A DNA stretch of 64,000 nt from Drosophila miranda (Eukaryota > Arthropoda > Insecta > Diptera > Drosophilidae), in assembly GCF_003369915.1 (NCBI RefSeq), contig NW_022881614.1:10437001-10501000 (forward strand), given 5' to 3'. The notes beneath the pieces are model-generated. The model was given only the letters and a program-made list of their open reading frames with translations, ran no database searches and was not told the origin of the DNA. This document shows, in pieces, positions 1 through 9,639 of the stretch. The position numbers and the translations under genes are program-made. Position 1 is the first letter of the stretch, and each line of letters starts with the position of its first letter.

Positions 1-1180
1 GACACAAAGGCAAACAAGGAAATAACTGCTGAAATTTCGTTCAATCAACAGGGATACCCTCACCCATACGTAGTGGAATATGTGTAGATGAGTGGATCCC
101 GTTTTACGGGAGTTAATTTAACTCGGGCCCCTACGGAGACTTTACCTACCAAGAGCTCTTGTTAAGGGTCCCCGGGACATAAACAATAAACAATATTTTT
201 CCACAAATCGCTCGACCAAATACGGTGGACTGATGGGACCCCCGCGTCACCCACTAAGGGTTAATCTTCTGGACACGAACAATTGATCGCAGATTTAGGT
301 TCGTGAAAGGTGTTGGTGTTTTTACATATTTTTTCCAATGGCCAAGATTTTACGTTAAACGGTTTAAGCTAATACTAATTACTAAATAAAGGACAACACA
401 CGGAACAAAATAACATTTAATGTGGAACGGTGTTTGGAGTGCGGATTATGTTTTTTTTCTTTAAGTTCAAACGACGTGGGCGATCGCTGGCCGTGGCCGG
501 TCAGCCCTAAATTTATATAGGTCCGTGTATACGTGTGTGTGTGTGAATAGTGTTTCGGGTTTTTACGTGGTGAATGAGACAAAACGTGTGGCACGCACTG
601 GAAGGCGATGCAACGATCGTGCGGTGTGGCTAGAATCGCCCTGGCAGCTAAATCGTCCTCTTTCACCCTCCCCCTTCACACGTACCGCGCTACTTGGCTC
701 ACACACGCGCAACTGGAACGAACTCACTCAGGTTCCGTTGGACAGTCTTCTTCTCTGCAGTCGACTTTCTCGAACTCCAGTGTTCCTCTCCAGGAAACCT
801 TCTGGCCCGGTTCTGGTGGCTATATTCCTTGCCGGCTGTTAGTAAAATTTTCTGCATTACAACCTATTTTATCGCCCGCCTTTTCTGTACTCACTTCAAA
901 CTTTCTGTTTTAAGCACAAAATTTCAAACTTCGACGTTACTCTTCCGTCCACGCTCCACGATTTCCATAATCCAATCCACGTTTTCTAATATTTTCACTC
1001 CTATTTATCCCCTTTTTCCCCTTACTAATACATATAACTAATCCTATTCTATTACTTATATCCCAGTACGCCTCCAGCTCCCCCCGATGTCCTAATACAC
1101 CATCGAGCCTCCCTGGACTTCCGCTAGATGGCGCGTCGCCCTCAGCCCTGGCCACCTATCGTTCAGGTGGGACTGGAACA
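1..1180 (+). mobile_element. LTR-like element 'X', copy 1 (5' end outside window)
   Basis: This stretch matches 33053-34169 in direct orientation and 3177-4330 in inverted orientation. Its right end is ...GACTGGAACA followed by AACG, the same end and flank as at 34169, where an AACG target duplication is seen on both sides of the full copy. TG...CA-type ends and a 4-bp target duplication point to an LTR, perhaps a solo LTR. No retroviral domain is present. Short open frames inside recur in all copies only because the copies are recent duplicates. I cannot name the family. Confidence 0.7.
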
Positions 1181-1212
1181 AACGAGGAATATGTATAATA
1201 GAGCTTGAACTC

Positions 1213-1290
1213 GTCAGTATATTTATGGTATATTTTTTAAATGAGACAGTATATTTTGGTATATTTCCGAAGGTCAGACCGTATATCTCA
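1213..1290 (+). promoter_or_regulatory. Promoter block with GTATATTT repeats upstream of icln copy 1
   Basis: Four GTATATTT-like words lie in about 60 bp, followed by a GGTCAGACC/TCACACT stretch some 70-100 bp upstream of the icln ATG. These resemble the core-promoter motifs 6 (GTATWTTT) and 1 (GGTCACAC) of fly housekeeping genes. The same block sits at 34201-34279 and, diverged, at 24134-24211 upstream of the ATF-2-like gene. Promoter function is inferred from motif and position. Confidence 0.6.
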
Positions 1291-1357
1291 AATCACACTA
1301 TTTTGCTGCCAGACGCTTTTTTTAACAATATTTTTTAATTGCAATTTTCGTATCAAA

Positions 1358-2080
1358 ATGGTATTAATAACGCCAGTTTCCCCGCCGGAACATGGACTGC
1401 TGTACACAGCCAACAATATCAAGCTCAAGCTGGGCGACAATATTGTGGGCGAGGGTACGATTTACATCGCTCAAAAGTGAGTCGAAAATGGTGTGCAAAA
1501 TGCCGGCGTCGTCAATTGTTATTGTCTCGACTCTCTTAGTTCTCTCTCTTGGCAACCAATTGACCTACCCGAGGGAATATCCATCGAGTGGAAACAAGTG
1601 AGCCTTCATGGGATTTCTTCGAACCCAAGGAAGTGCATTTATTTCATGCTGGACCACAAAGTGGAGTGGAATGGCGTGTATGGAAATCCGCAGCCGGCAA
1701 TCGTCAATGGGCAGAACGGTGGCGGGGCAGAGGCAGACGTTGACGAGGGCAATGGCAGCGATGAGCACGATGAGAACTTTGAGGATGCTGTGGACGAACA
1801 GCTTGAGGAAGTTACAGAGTGCTGGCTGTTGTCCGAGGATATACACACAGTCGATACGATGTACAGCGCAATGACTACTTGCCAGGCCCTGCATCCAGAC
1901 TCGTCTGACAGCAATTCGGAGGACAGCGACGCCATGGAAGATGCTGGCGGAATGGTCCTCGAAGACCAGGATATGGCCGACGATGCTCTAACACTTGGAC
2001 GGAACGGGGGAGAAGTAGGAGGCATGCAGAACTTGAGCCTGGACGACGACGATGAGCGCTTCGAGGACGCCGATGAATAA
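1358..2080 (+). CDS. icln: icln (pICln, methylosome subunit), intact copy
   Basis: pICln is a cytosolic Sm-protein chaperone. It works with the PRMT5/MEP50 methylosome and holds Sm proteins before the SMN complex loads them on snRNA; it was first described as a swelling-linked chloride conductance regulator. Two coding exons, 1358-1476 and 1540-2080, with a 63-bp GTGAGT...TTAG intron, encode 219 residues, close to the roughly 237 of human CLNS1A. The PH-like fold covers about residues 1-135, with the family segments GTIYIA, a tryptophan followed by a PEG turn, and ISLH-like VSLHGIS. An acidic loop follows, then CQALHPD and an acidic tail ending FEDADE. The start ATG has an AAA context. The stop overlaps an AATAAA. 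It is convergent with the RNase H2C remnant 134 bp downstream. No disabling change is seen, unlike the copy at 34347. Confidence 0.93.
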
Positions 2081-2214
2081 ACCATCACTGATACTAAACG
2101 TATTTATATTTGAAATCTTATATAAATTTAAGACTAAAAAGTATGAAATGTTAAGATTATATTTGATTAGCTTTTAGAATATTATATAATAAACGCTGTA
2201 AGCACGCTAAAGAG

Positions 2215-2614
2215 CTAGGAATCGTTTTCCTTTTTGCTTTCCAGGTTTCGTCTAATTTCTGCCTCCAAATCTCCAAATCGCTTATGGGTTCGGACAGCTG
2301 GAAGGGAAGACATTACTCTTATATTTGTCGCACTGGAGCTTCCTGTACTTACCGCCTTGGCCATATCTGCCATAAGCATGGCTTGTCTGAAGGGATCGCC
2401 GTTTGAGGGGACTTTATCGTAGTTCCAGTAGGTGAACTCGTCAAAAACACCGGTGAGGCGCAATTGACGGTCAGCAGACTCGCTCAAAGGCTTCTCCGTC
2501 TCCTGCAGGACTAGGCCCTTGTAACCTTCCGGTACTTTCATCCGCTCGCCCACCAAAGGATAGCCGCGCAAGGCATTGGTCAGCATCCCTGATCCGTACT
2601 CGGGGGCTTCACGT
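2215..2614 (-). pseudogene. RNase H2 subunit C, 5'-truncated copy
   Basis: RNase H2C is a non-catalytic subunit of the trimeric RNase H2, which removes ribonucleotides from DNA. The preserved part covers the middle and C-terminal region (RGYPLVGERMKVPEGYKG, then FDEFTYWNYDKVPS), as in the family. The frame runs open from the breakpoint at 2614 to the stop at 2215-2217. The first 40-odd residues of the other copy (start at 36417) are missing, replaced by an unrelated repeat beginning TGTTACGAACC. No ATG sits near the breakpoint in a good position; an internal methionine at 2586 would give only 123 residues. I infer a dead gene. The remaining frame carries CAG-GAG where the 35890-36417 copy has a stop. 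Confidence 0.85.
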
Positions 2615-3176
2615 TGTTACGAACCTTTGTTTTCTTCGGGGCAAGGCCGGCTAGCCAGTCATCCCAAGGCTGGGTACTTCCCAAGCCCTCAGGTCGCACA
2701 ATATACCAACTAATTGGACATCTCGAACAAATTGAAACAACAAAAGTAACCGACAAAAAAACTGCAAACGGACTCTACTCGACAAACAACATTACAGTAA
2801 CTTCCTTCAACACAGACGTGGACCAGGTCGAGGTGTCGATGTTTTACCCCCTACCTGAGATCTGAATAACAACGTTTTGGATCTCCCTGCCATGTGCAGC
2901 AGCCTTACCCTCTCGTTGCTGTGGCTCCTCTTCCCACCATATGAAACGCTTAGCAATTCATTTTCTTCGTTATAATTTTCACTTCAATTTCCTACTTTTA
3001 CACGGTATCATCGCTACACTAAGCCTGCCTATTCATACCCCCCTCATCTTATCACTACGGGCGGTTAATAAATAAATAGATAAATAGAAATAATTAATAT
3101 AACAAATATAAATAAGTTACATATAGATATAATATGGACGGACTTAAATTAGGGGATTAACATATACATATAAATG
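2615..3176 (+). mobile_element. Unclassified repeat remnant beginning TGTTACGAACC
   Basis: It starts with TGTTAC and contains a GGCAAGGCCGGCTAGCC...CCCAAGGCTGGGTA stretch resembling the start of element X (32626 onward: TGTTACACTTGG, then GCAATGCCGGCTAGC and CCAGGGCTGGGTA). It is therefore probably the 5' part of a diverged relative. It abuts the reversed end of element X at 3177. No coding capacity is recognised. Confidence 0.5.
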
Positions 3177-4809
3177 TGTTCCAGTCCCACCTGAACGATA
3201 GGTGGCCAGGGCTGAGGGCGACGCGCCATCGAGCGGAAGTCCAGGGAGGCTCGATGGTGTATTAGGACATCGGGGGGAGCTGGAGCCGTTACTGGGGATA
3301 TAAGGAAGAGAATAGGATTAGTTATATGTATTAGTAAGGGAAAAAGGGATAAATAGGAGTGAAAATATTAGAAAACGTGGATTGGATTATGGAAATCGTG
3401 GAGCGTGGACGGAGTAACGTCGAAATTTGAAATTTTGTGCTTAAAACAGAAATTTTGAAGTGAGTACAGAAAAGGCGGGCGATAAAATAGGTTGTAATGC
3501 AGAAAATTTTACTAACAGCCGGCAAGGAATATAGCCACCAGAACCGGGCCAGAAGGTTTCCTGGAGAGGGACACTGGAGTTCGAGAAAGTCGACTGCAGA
3601 GAAGAAGACTGCCCAGTTGCGCGTGTGTGAGCCAAGTAGCGCGGTACGTGTGAAGGGGGAGGGTGAAAGAGGACGATTTAGCTGCCAGGGCGATTCTAGC
3701 CAAAACATAGGATCGTTGCATCGCCTTCCAGTGCGTGCCACACGTTTGGTCTCATTCACCAAGTAAAAACCCCGAAACCCTATTCACACACACACACACG
3801 CGCACACGCGCACACGTGTACACGGACCTATATAAATTTAGGGCTGACCGGCCACGGCCAGCAATCGCCCACGTCGTTTAAACTTAAAGAAAAAAAACAT
3901 AATCCGCACTCCAAATACCGTTCCTCATTAAATGTTATTTTGTTCCGTGTGTTGTCCTTTATTTAGTAATTAGTATTAGCTTAAACCGTTTAACGTAAAA
4001 TCTTGGCCATTGAAAAAAAATATGTAAAAACACCAACACCTTTCACGAACCTAAATCTGCGATCAGCTGTTCAGTGCCAGAAGATTAACCCTTAGTGGGT
4101 GACGCGGGGGTCCCATCAGTCCACCGTATTTGGTCGAGCGATTTGTGGAAAAATATTGTTTATTGTTTATGTCCCGGGGACCCTAAACAAGAGCTCTTGG
4201 TAGGTTAAGTCTCCGTAGGGGCCCGAGTTAAATTAACTCCCGTAAAACTGGATCCACTCATCTACACATATTCCATTACGTATGGGTGAGGGTATCCCTG
4301 TTGGTTGAACGAAATTTCAGCAGTTATTTCCTTGTTTGCCTTTGTGTCGAACGTTTTGGTGTTTCTTAGTGGTTAGTGATAATTTTGAGTATAGCTATTT
4401 ATTAATGAGAAAGATGAAATTGTCATAAAATATATTGTCAATATACGATTATTAAAGCTTGGATATATGTATATTGAAGCATGATGCATTAAATTTAAAA
4501 TAGAGGGAGGACGCGTGGCGTAAGCCATGGATTAGGCCAGCCGTTACCGTTCCAGCAGAGGGTGGCCAAAATGAACGTTGTGTTTGGTCACAGGTAGGGC
4601 GGGCGCGCGAAGTGATAACACCCAAGCTTCACCCACTTGATAGCCGTCTGTTTACGATTTTCTTTGTCTTTAGATTGTTGTTAGTTTTGATGTCCCGAGA
4701 AGTAGTATGTCTCCTTTTTTGTCTACATTTGGCGGGCAAGGGGAACTACCCAGCCCTGGGGTCGACAGCTAGCCGGCATTGCCCTCTGCGAAACAAGCCA
4801 AGTGTAACA
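3177..4809 (-). mobile_element. LTR-like element 'X', copy 2 (inverted)
   Basis: Reverse complement of 32626-34169, about 1.63 kb. It begins TGTTCCAGTCCC and ends AAGTGTAACA, the mirror of TGTTAC...GGAACA, and is followed by CGTT, the complement of the AACG target duplication. The AACG expected at the 3177 side is absent, so this end is a rearrangement breakpoint. Confidence 0.75.
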
Positions 4810-4813
4810 CGTT

Positions 4814-5060
4814 TTTGATCTTCCGTGGAATATTCTCAGCTACATAATTTTATCCGATTAGTGAATCAATTTTCTACTTAACTGGATTACGTTAAATACT
4901 TGCTTTTATTGGATTTTGCGTAAAAAAATAATTCTGGCTAACTAAAACTGTTAGTTTTGCCCACATAATTTTGGGCCGTTGATAAATAAATTTTCTACTT
5001 GAATGGCTAGTTTTTAGACCTTGCTTTTATTGTATTTTGGCTAAAACAAGGTTTCAACAA
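4814..5060 (-). repeat. Repeat A (about 110-125-bp AT-rich units), inverted copy
   Basis: Two diverged units share the words AAGTAGAAAAT...AAAATTATGTGGG and AATAAAAGCAAG when read on the minus strand. The same units occur at 14555-14735, around 15660-15727, 23794-24100 and 32393-32621. The nature of the repeat (satellite-like or transposon-derived) is unknown. Confidence 0.6.
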
Positions 5061-5578
5061 AGAAGTCTTATTTTCTTACATGGTAACTACACATTTGGTA
5101 CATATAATCTACATGTGTATGTAAAAACGTATATGTGTTCCGAAGATTAATCACAATCGTTGCACATAATAAAATTTTGTAATTTCGAGTTCTTTAAGAG
5201 ATTTACTAACTAATTTCAGCTGTAAATAAAGAAGCATTAGTGTACAGCTTATAATTCTTCAACATGGAGCTGGCGTTTTCGCACAAAATGTTCTTTGGAC
5301 GCCAGTGACAACTCTGCCAGTTCAATATTTCAATTTTTGCAGCGCGTCTCGCCCAATTTTCTGCAATTAAATTCCACCTGCAAAGCTATCAACAAATATG
5401 CTGTCAAGCCACAAACCTTCTACATATATTGTACTTTTAGAAAAGTAATATTTGTTAAAGTGAGCGTGTGAGTGCTGGGATTCGAATCTACGGAAGTCCT
5501 TTTCGTTGGTGCTGAGCTGTTGTTGTTTTTGTTGCTTTCGCTGCTGCTGTTGCCCTGTATACGCCCTTGCGTATAACA

Positions 5579-6381
5579 ATGGACATGGAATACGCCAACA
5601 TCAATGAATTTAATGACCGCGACCTAGCGACACGCATGCGCAACAGCAATTATGAAAAATACAAGTCTCTGGTGCGCATGCACCTCTCCTTCGAGCTAGA
5701 ACTAAACACCGACGAGTAAGTTGCCACGAGCGACGCTGCCATCCCATCGAAATATAGTGCTTACCGATTTATGGGTTGCAGGTTCGACTTGCCGTGCCAT
5801 AAAATCGTCTACGAAGATAAGGGCAAGATAAAGAAGTGGAATCGCCTCTCCAAGAAGAATCGCGGACCTGCCACAGGCTGCACGGCTGGGGCAGGCAGTA
5901 AGTCGGGGGGCAACAGTCTCACTGAAACGCTGCAGCAACAAATTGATGCTGGCTTTCTGATGCACCTGGAGGAGCTCAAAGAGTTTCTTATGCTGGAGAA
6001 GAGTAAGTGACAGGGAGAGTCCGGAAAAATGGATTATTCTAAATGCGGAAATGCTATTCTGCAGATCTCACCCAGGAGGGACTCTTTCGCAAGACAGGAG
6101 CCGTTTCCAGGCAGAACGAGCTACGAATGCACATACAGCACGACCAGCCCTTGGATTTGGAACTGACAGGATTCTCGGCTCACGACTGTGCCACTGTTTT
6201 TAAGAGCTTTCTGGCCGAGCTGCCAGAGCCTTTGCTTACAGACGCCCACTATCCGGCACATCTTCAGATAGCGCCGCTTAGCCAGGCATTAATGGGGGGT
6301 CAGGTGGCGGCTACTGCAGAGCGCCAACGACATCTCAACTCGATGCAGCTGCTCCTTCTCCTGCTCCAAATCACGCTCTGA
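5579..6381 (+). pseudogene. RhoGAP-domain gene, 3'-truncated copy (left)
   Basis: Three exons (5579-5715, 5782-6002, 6065-6381) join in frame across canonical GT-AG introns and encode about 224 residues. The last exon starts a RhoGAP domain: EGLFRKTGAV holds the catalytic arginine finger, and FKSFLAELPEPLL is the next conserved helix. The frame ends at TGA 6379-6381 right after a leucine-rich stretch, about half way through a normal GAP domain, and DINE-1 follows at 6566. The right copy (31054-31856) stops at the same place, so truncation came before duplication. The family turns off Rho GTPases; the missing half should abolish GAP activity. The N-terminal half and genomic location suggest a RhoGAP54D/ARHGAP19-like gene, from memory. 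The left copy has no further lesion in the exons seen. Confidence 0.8.
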
Positions 6382-6565
6382 GCATTTCCCAACAACTGCC
6401 TAAAAAAGTATACCCATAGCATATATTAGTGCTATATATTGTATGATCCCAAAGAACGGATTCCAATGTGGAATCTATCCATAGAAAAGTCCGGTGTCTC
6501 TCGGTGGCTCTTGGTCTACATTCGGGGCGGGAATTCTTTTTCCCATCCTGCCTTTTGTTTCTTTT

Positions 6566-7669
6566 TATACACGATACTCAAAATGAGTATTGGGGTATAT
6601 TAGATTTGTGGTAAAAGTGGATGTGTGTAACGTCCAGTAGGAATCGTTTCCGACCCCATAAAGTATATATATTCTTGATCAGCATCAATAGCCGAGTCGA
6701 TTGAGCCCTGTCTGTCTGTCCGTCTGTCCGTCCGTCCGTCTGTCCGTCTGTTCGTCCCCTTCAGCACCTAGTGCTCAAAGACTATAAGAGCTAGAGCAAC
6801 GATGTTTTGGATCCAGACTTCTGTGATATGTCACTGCTACAAAAATATTTCAAAACTTCGCCCCGTCCACTTCCGCCCCCACAAAGGACGAAAATCTGTG
6901 GCATCCACATTTTTAAAGATACGATAAAACCAAAAACGCAGAGTCGTAGAGGATGACTATATGTTCTAGAGTGTAAAATCTCAACCAGATCGTATAATTA
7001 TTATAGCCAGAATCAAGAAAACAATTTCATTCTTTCTCGCTCTGTCTCTCTCTAACACACAGGTTTCATGGTCGGTTTTGCCAATTGCAAAATATGAGTT
7101 CAAGGATCTCAGAACCTATAAGAGCCAGAGCAACCAAATTTGGTATCCACACTCCTGTGATATCGGACCTTGACCGTTTCGTGTCCAAATTTCGCCACAC
7201 ACCCTTCCGCCCCCGCAAAGGACGAAAATCTGGGGCATCCACAAATCTCAGAGACTATTAAGGCTAGAGTAACCAAATTTGGTATCCGCACTTTTGTTAG
7301 ATCTCACTATAAAACGTATATCTCAGAATTTCGCCCCACCCCCTTCCGCCCCCACAAAGGACAAAAATCTGTTGCATCCACAATATTGCACATTCGAGAA
7401 AACTAAAAACGCAGAATCATAAATAATGACCATATCTATCAGCTTGCTGAATCTGGATCAGATCGGATCATTTTTGTAGCCAAAAGCAAGAAATCAATTT
7501 GCAGCGCCCGACGTCACGCTCAGACTGATTTTCTGTCTCTCTCGCACGCATTCTTTGTCGTGTCGTTCAATATTAGCGGCGGCTGCCGGAGGAGAGCCAT
7601 ACTGACTAAGTATCGGGTATAACTGTAGAGTTGCGGTGTCCGCAGCAACTCACAACGTTCCCCCTCGTT
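6566..7669 (+). mobile_element. DINE-1/Helentron-like repeat, copy 1
   Basis: Begins TATACACGATACTC, continues with a CTGTCTGTCCGT microsatellite, and ends with a GTTGCGG-TGT-CCGCAGCAAC hairpin and CCCCCTCGTT. These parts (5' subterminal repeat, GTCY microsatellite, 3' hairpin, T-flanked insertion) are those of non-autonomous Helentrons (DINE-1/INE-1). Five more copies are in the window. Confidence 0.88.
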
Positions 7670-8050
7670 TATTATTTACGAATGCCACTTGCCATATAAC
7701 CCATAATTATGAAATTATTATTGGAGCGCCAAGCATTGGCTTGGCCCGGCAGCCGCATCCGAAATGTATATACAAATGTATCTGTATCTTTTGCGCCAAA
7801 TTCTGTGTGCCGTCGGAAAAGCAGAAATCATTCGGTTGCTGCACAGGAAGTTTTGTTCACCCTCAGGCCATGGAAGTGGCATACAACAAACACAACTCCA
7901 AAAAATTTTCCATGTTCACCTTTCGATTTTCATTTTCGATGATGAACTTGAGATACCAAGTGAAAATAAATAAAATTTAGTTGGTCGTTTACCTCTCTTG
8001 TTAAAGTCCTCCCTCGAGAGGGCCCGAAATGAGGCAGTAGCCATAATTTA
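7670..8050. other. Non-coding stretch, nothing recognised
   Basis: Host or old repeat sequence between DINE-1 and the Gypsy element. It contains only short chance frames. It ends with TTTA, the left target duplication of the Gypsy element. Confidence 0.5.
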
Positions 8051-8337
8051 TGTAAAGGACAGTGTATCAAGCAGTTAACACTATCCCATCTAAATTAACA
8101 TTTGAACTTAAGATACCATCGATAAGACCTAACCGATATAACCAGACTTAACCGATGTTTAAAAGACCTAACCGATAAGGGGTTATAGATATGGGAGTGG
8201 GTTGTTGGAAGTAGAAGCAGAAAGTTGAACAAAAAGTCGGAAGAACAGACTCATTAATTGCACATCTTAAATCATACACTTTGTACTCTTTTTCGAATAA
8301 CACTATTAATAAACGATACATTATTATTAATCTTACA
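8051..8337 (+). repeat. 5' LTR of Gypsy element 1
   Basis: Direct repeat of 12564-12850, TG...CA ends. It contains ATCGATAAG words and an AATAAACG near its end. Confidence 0.92.
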
Positions 8338-8868
8338 TTTGGGGGCTCGTCCGCGTCGAATACAGAGCTCGGAGTGTGTGAAAAAGAAAAACAGAAGAAA
8401 GCAGAAGCTGATGTAAGAAAAGGAATGTTGAAAAGTTGTTAAAGTTGTTGTTTGTAGCTACATAAAGTTGTTGGTGGCTATAAACATTAAGTTGAACAAT
8501 CCGAATTCTGTGAGCATAACAATAGACACCGAGTTTAATAAAAGATCGGTCGTTTAATTCGGTTGGAAAATTGTGAAATTCATTGTCGCGCCGCAGCGTT
8601 GCCTTGTCCGTGCGCAGTACGTACGCAAGCAGAAAAAATACGCACAGACACGTTGTGTGTGATACACACTTATAAACAGAAAAGACAAGCACTCGTCGGG
8701 TACACAGACACAAGTCGAAAAGAGTCGCAAAATGATGCAAACACCGCCGCCGTTGCACTGGAAAGAGAGAGAGAAGGAAGAAGCTGTACCAGGAACGTCG
8801 CGCCCGAGTGCAAACGAGATGAAAGATTTTAAAATGCGGAAAACAATACTGATGACAAGATTGATCAA

Positions 8869-9637
8869 ATGATAAAGTTGCTAAGTTTGAAAGTGCTTTG
8901 CGATGAGCAACGAGAAATGAAGATCGCTCCAGATAATTTTACAAAAGTTGTGAGCGATTGTGATGGAAAATCGGTTCCCATAGAAAAATGGTTTGAGATA
9001 TTCGAAAAAAATGCCGACGCATATGAGCTTACTGAAAAGCAAAAGTATGTGCAGGCCAGAGGAAAAATGACCGGTGCAGCTAAGCTTTTCCTTGAAGCTG
9101 AATGCGTGTGCACCTATGAGGAACTCAAGAACGTATTATTGGATGAATTCACATGTAGCTATAACAGTGCAGACATTCATAAGCTGCTGCAAGAAAGAAA
9201 GAGGAATGCACGAGTACTTGCTGCAGATGAGAAAAATAGCAGCAGTCGGACATGTTGAACACGCGGCTGTTATAAGCCATATTGCGAACGGTCTGGACAT
9301 AAGAAACGAGTATAAGTATGCCATGTATCGCTGTAAGACCTTCAGGGCCTTGAAAGAAGAGTTCGATATCTATGATCGTTTGAACATATCGGAGAAGAAG
9401 GGCAATAACGAACAGCATAAAACGAGTTTCAAGCAGCAAAGTGGGCAAAGCGGTAAAAAAGAATATTGCTATAACTGGGGATCAGGAGAACACAAACGCA
9501 AAGACTGCAAAGCCGAAACAAAGTGTTTTAAGTGCAATCAGAATGGTCACATTTCGCGTAACTGTCCTTATGAAGCAGATAAAGTTGATAAAGTTCGCGT
9601 CATTTTGAATCGCAGTCGCATGAAAAAATTCAAATAA
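8869..9637 (+). pseudogene. gag of Gypsy element 1, frameshifted
   Basis: The structural polyprotein is split over two frames (8869-9258 and 9074-9637), meeting near 9205. The C-terminal part carries two nucleocapsid zinc knuckles. The second is complete (CFKCNQNGHISRNC), but in the first the second cysteine is tryptophan (CYNWGSGEHKRKDC), which should prevent zinc binding. The frameshift and broken knuckle mark a dead copy. Confidence 0.85.
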
Positions 9638-9639
9638 AC

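Larger units (their letters stand above)
1..2614 (+). repeat. Direct segmental duplication, left copy (element X - icln - RNase H2C)
   Basis: Collinear with 33053-36289 in the same orientation. Differences are a 700-bp insertion at 34467-35166, a 14-nt deletion near 35530, a rearranged stretch near 35695-35730 and point changes. Similarity stops at 2614, inside the RNase H2C coding region, where a different repeat begins with TGTTAC. The left limit lies outside the window. Confidence 0.9.
3177..7669. repeat. Left arm of large inverted duplication
   Basis: This arm (element X, repeat A, RhoGAP exons, DINE-1) reads as the reverse complement of 29755-34169 over its whole length of about 4.5 kb, with small indels and substitutions. 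Spacer between arms is about 22.1 kb. The outer end is the terminus of element X and the inner end is the CCCCCTCGTT terminus of DINE-1. Confidence 0.92.

Noticed and set aside
525..842. Open frame of about 105 residues seen in all three copies of element X
   Set aside because: The copies are recent segmental duplicates, so shared openness is no evidence of coding; composition is low-grade and no domain is visible.
2298..2352. Possible 55-bp intron (GTAAGT...CTTCCAG) in RNase H2C
   Set aside because: Removing it shifts the frame, while reading through gives an open frame in both copies ending at the same stop.
6700..6755. CTGT/CCGT short repeats as a CRISPR-like array
   Set aside because: They are the microsatellite of DINE-1, without spacers; the genome is eukaryotic.
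7170..7406. A 78-residue frame repeated in several DINE-1 copies on one strand and a 60-residue frame on the other
   Set aside because: Both lie in the non-coding body of a non-autonomous repeat; they persist because copies are similar, and DINE-1 elements encode no protein.
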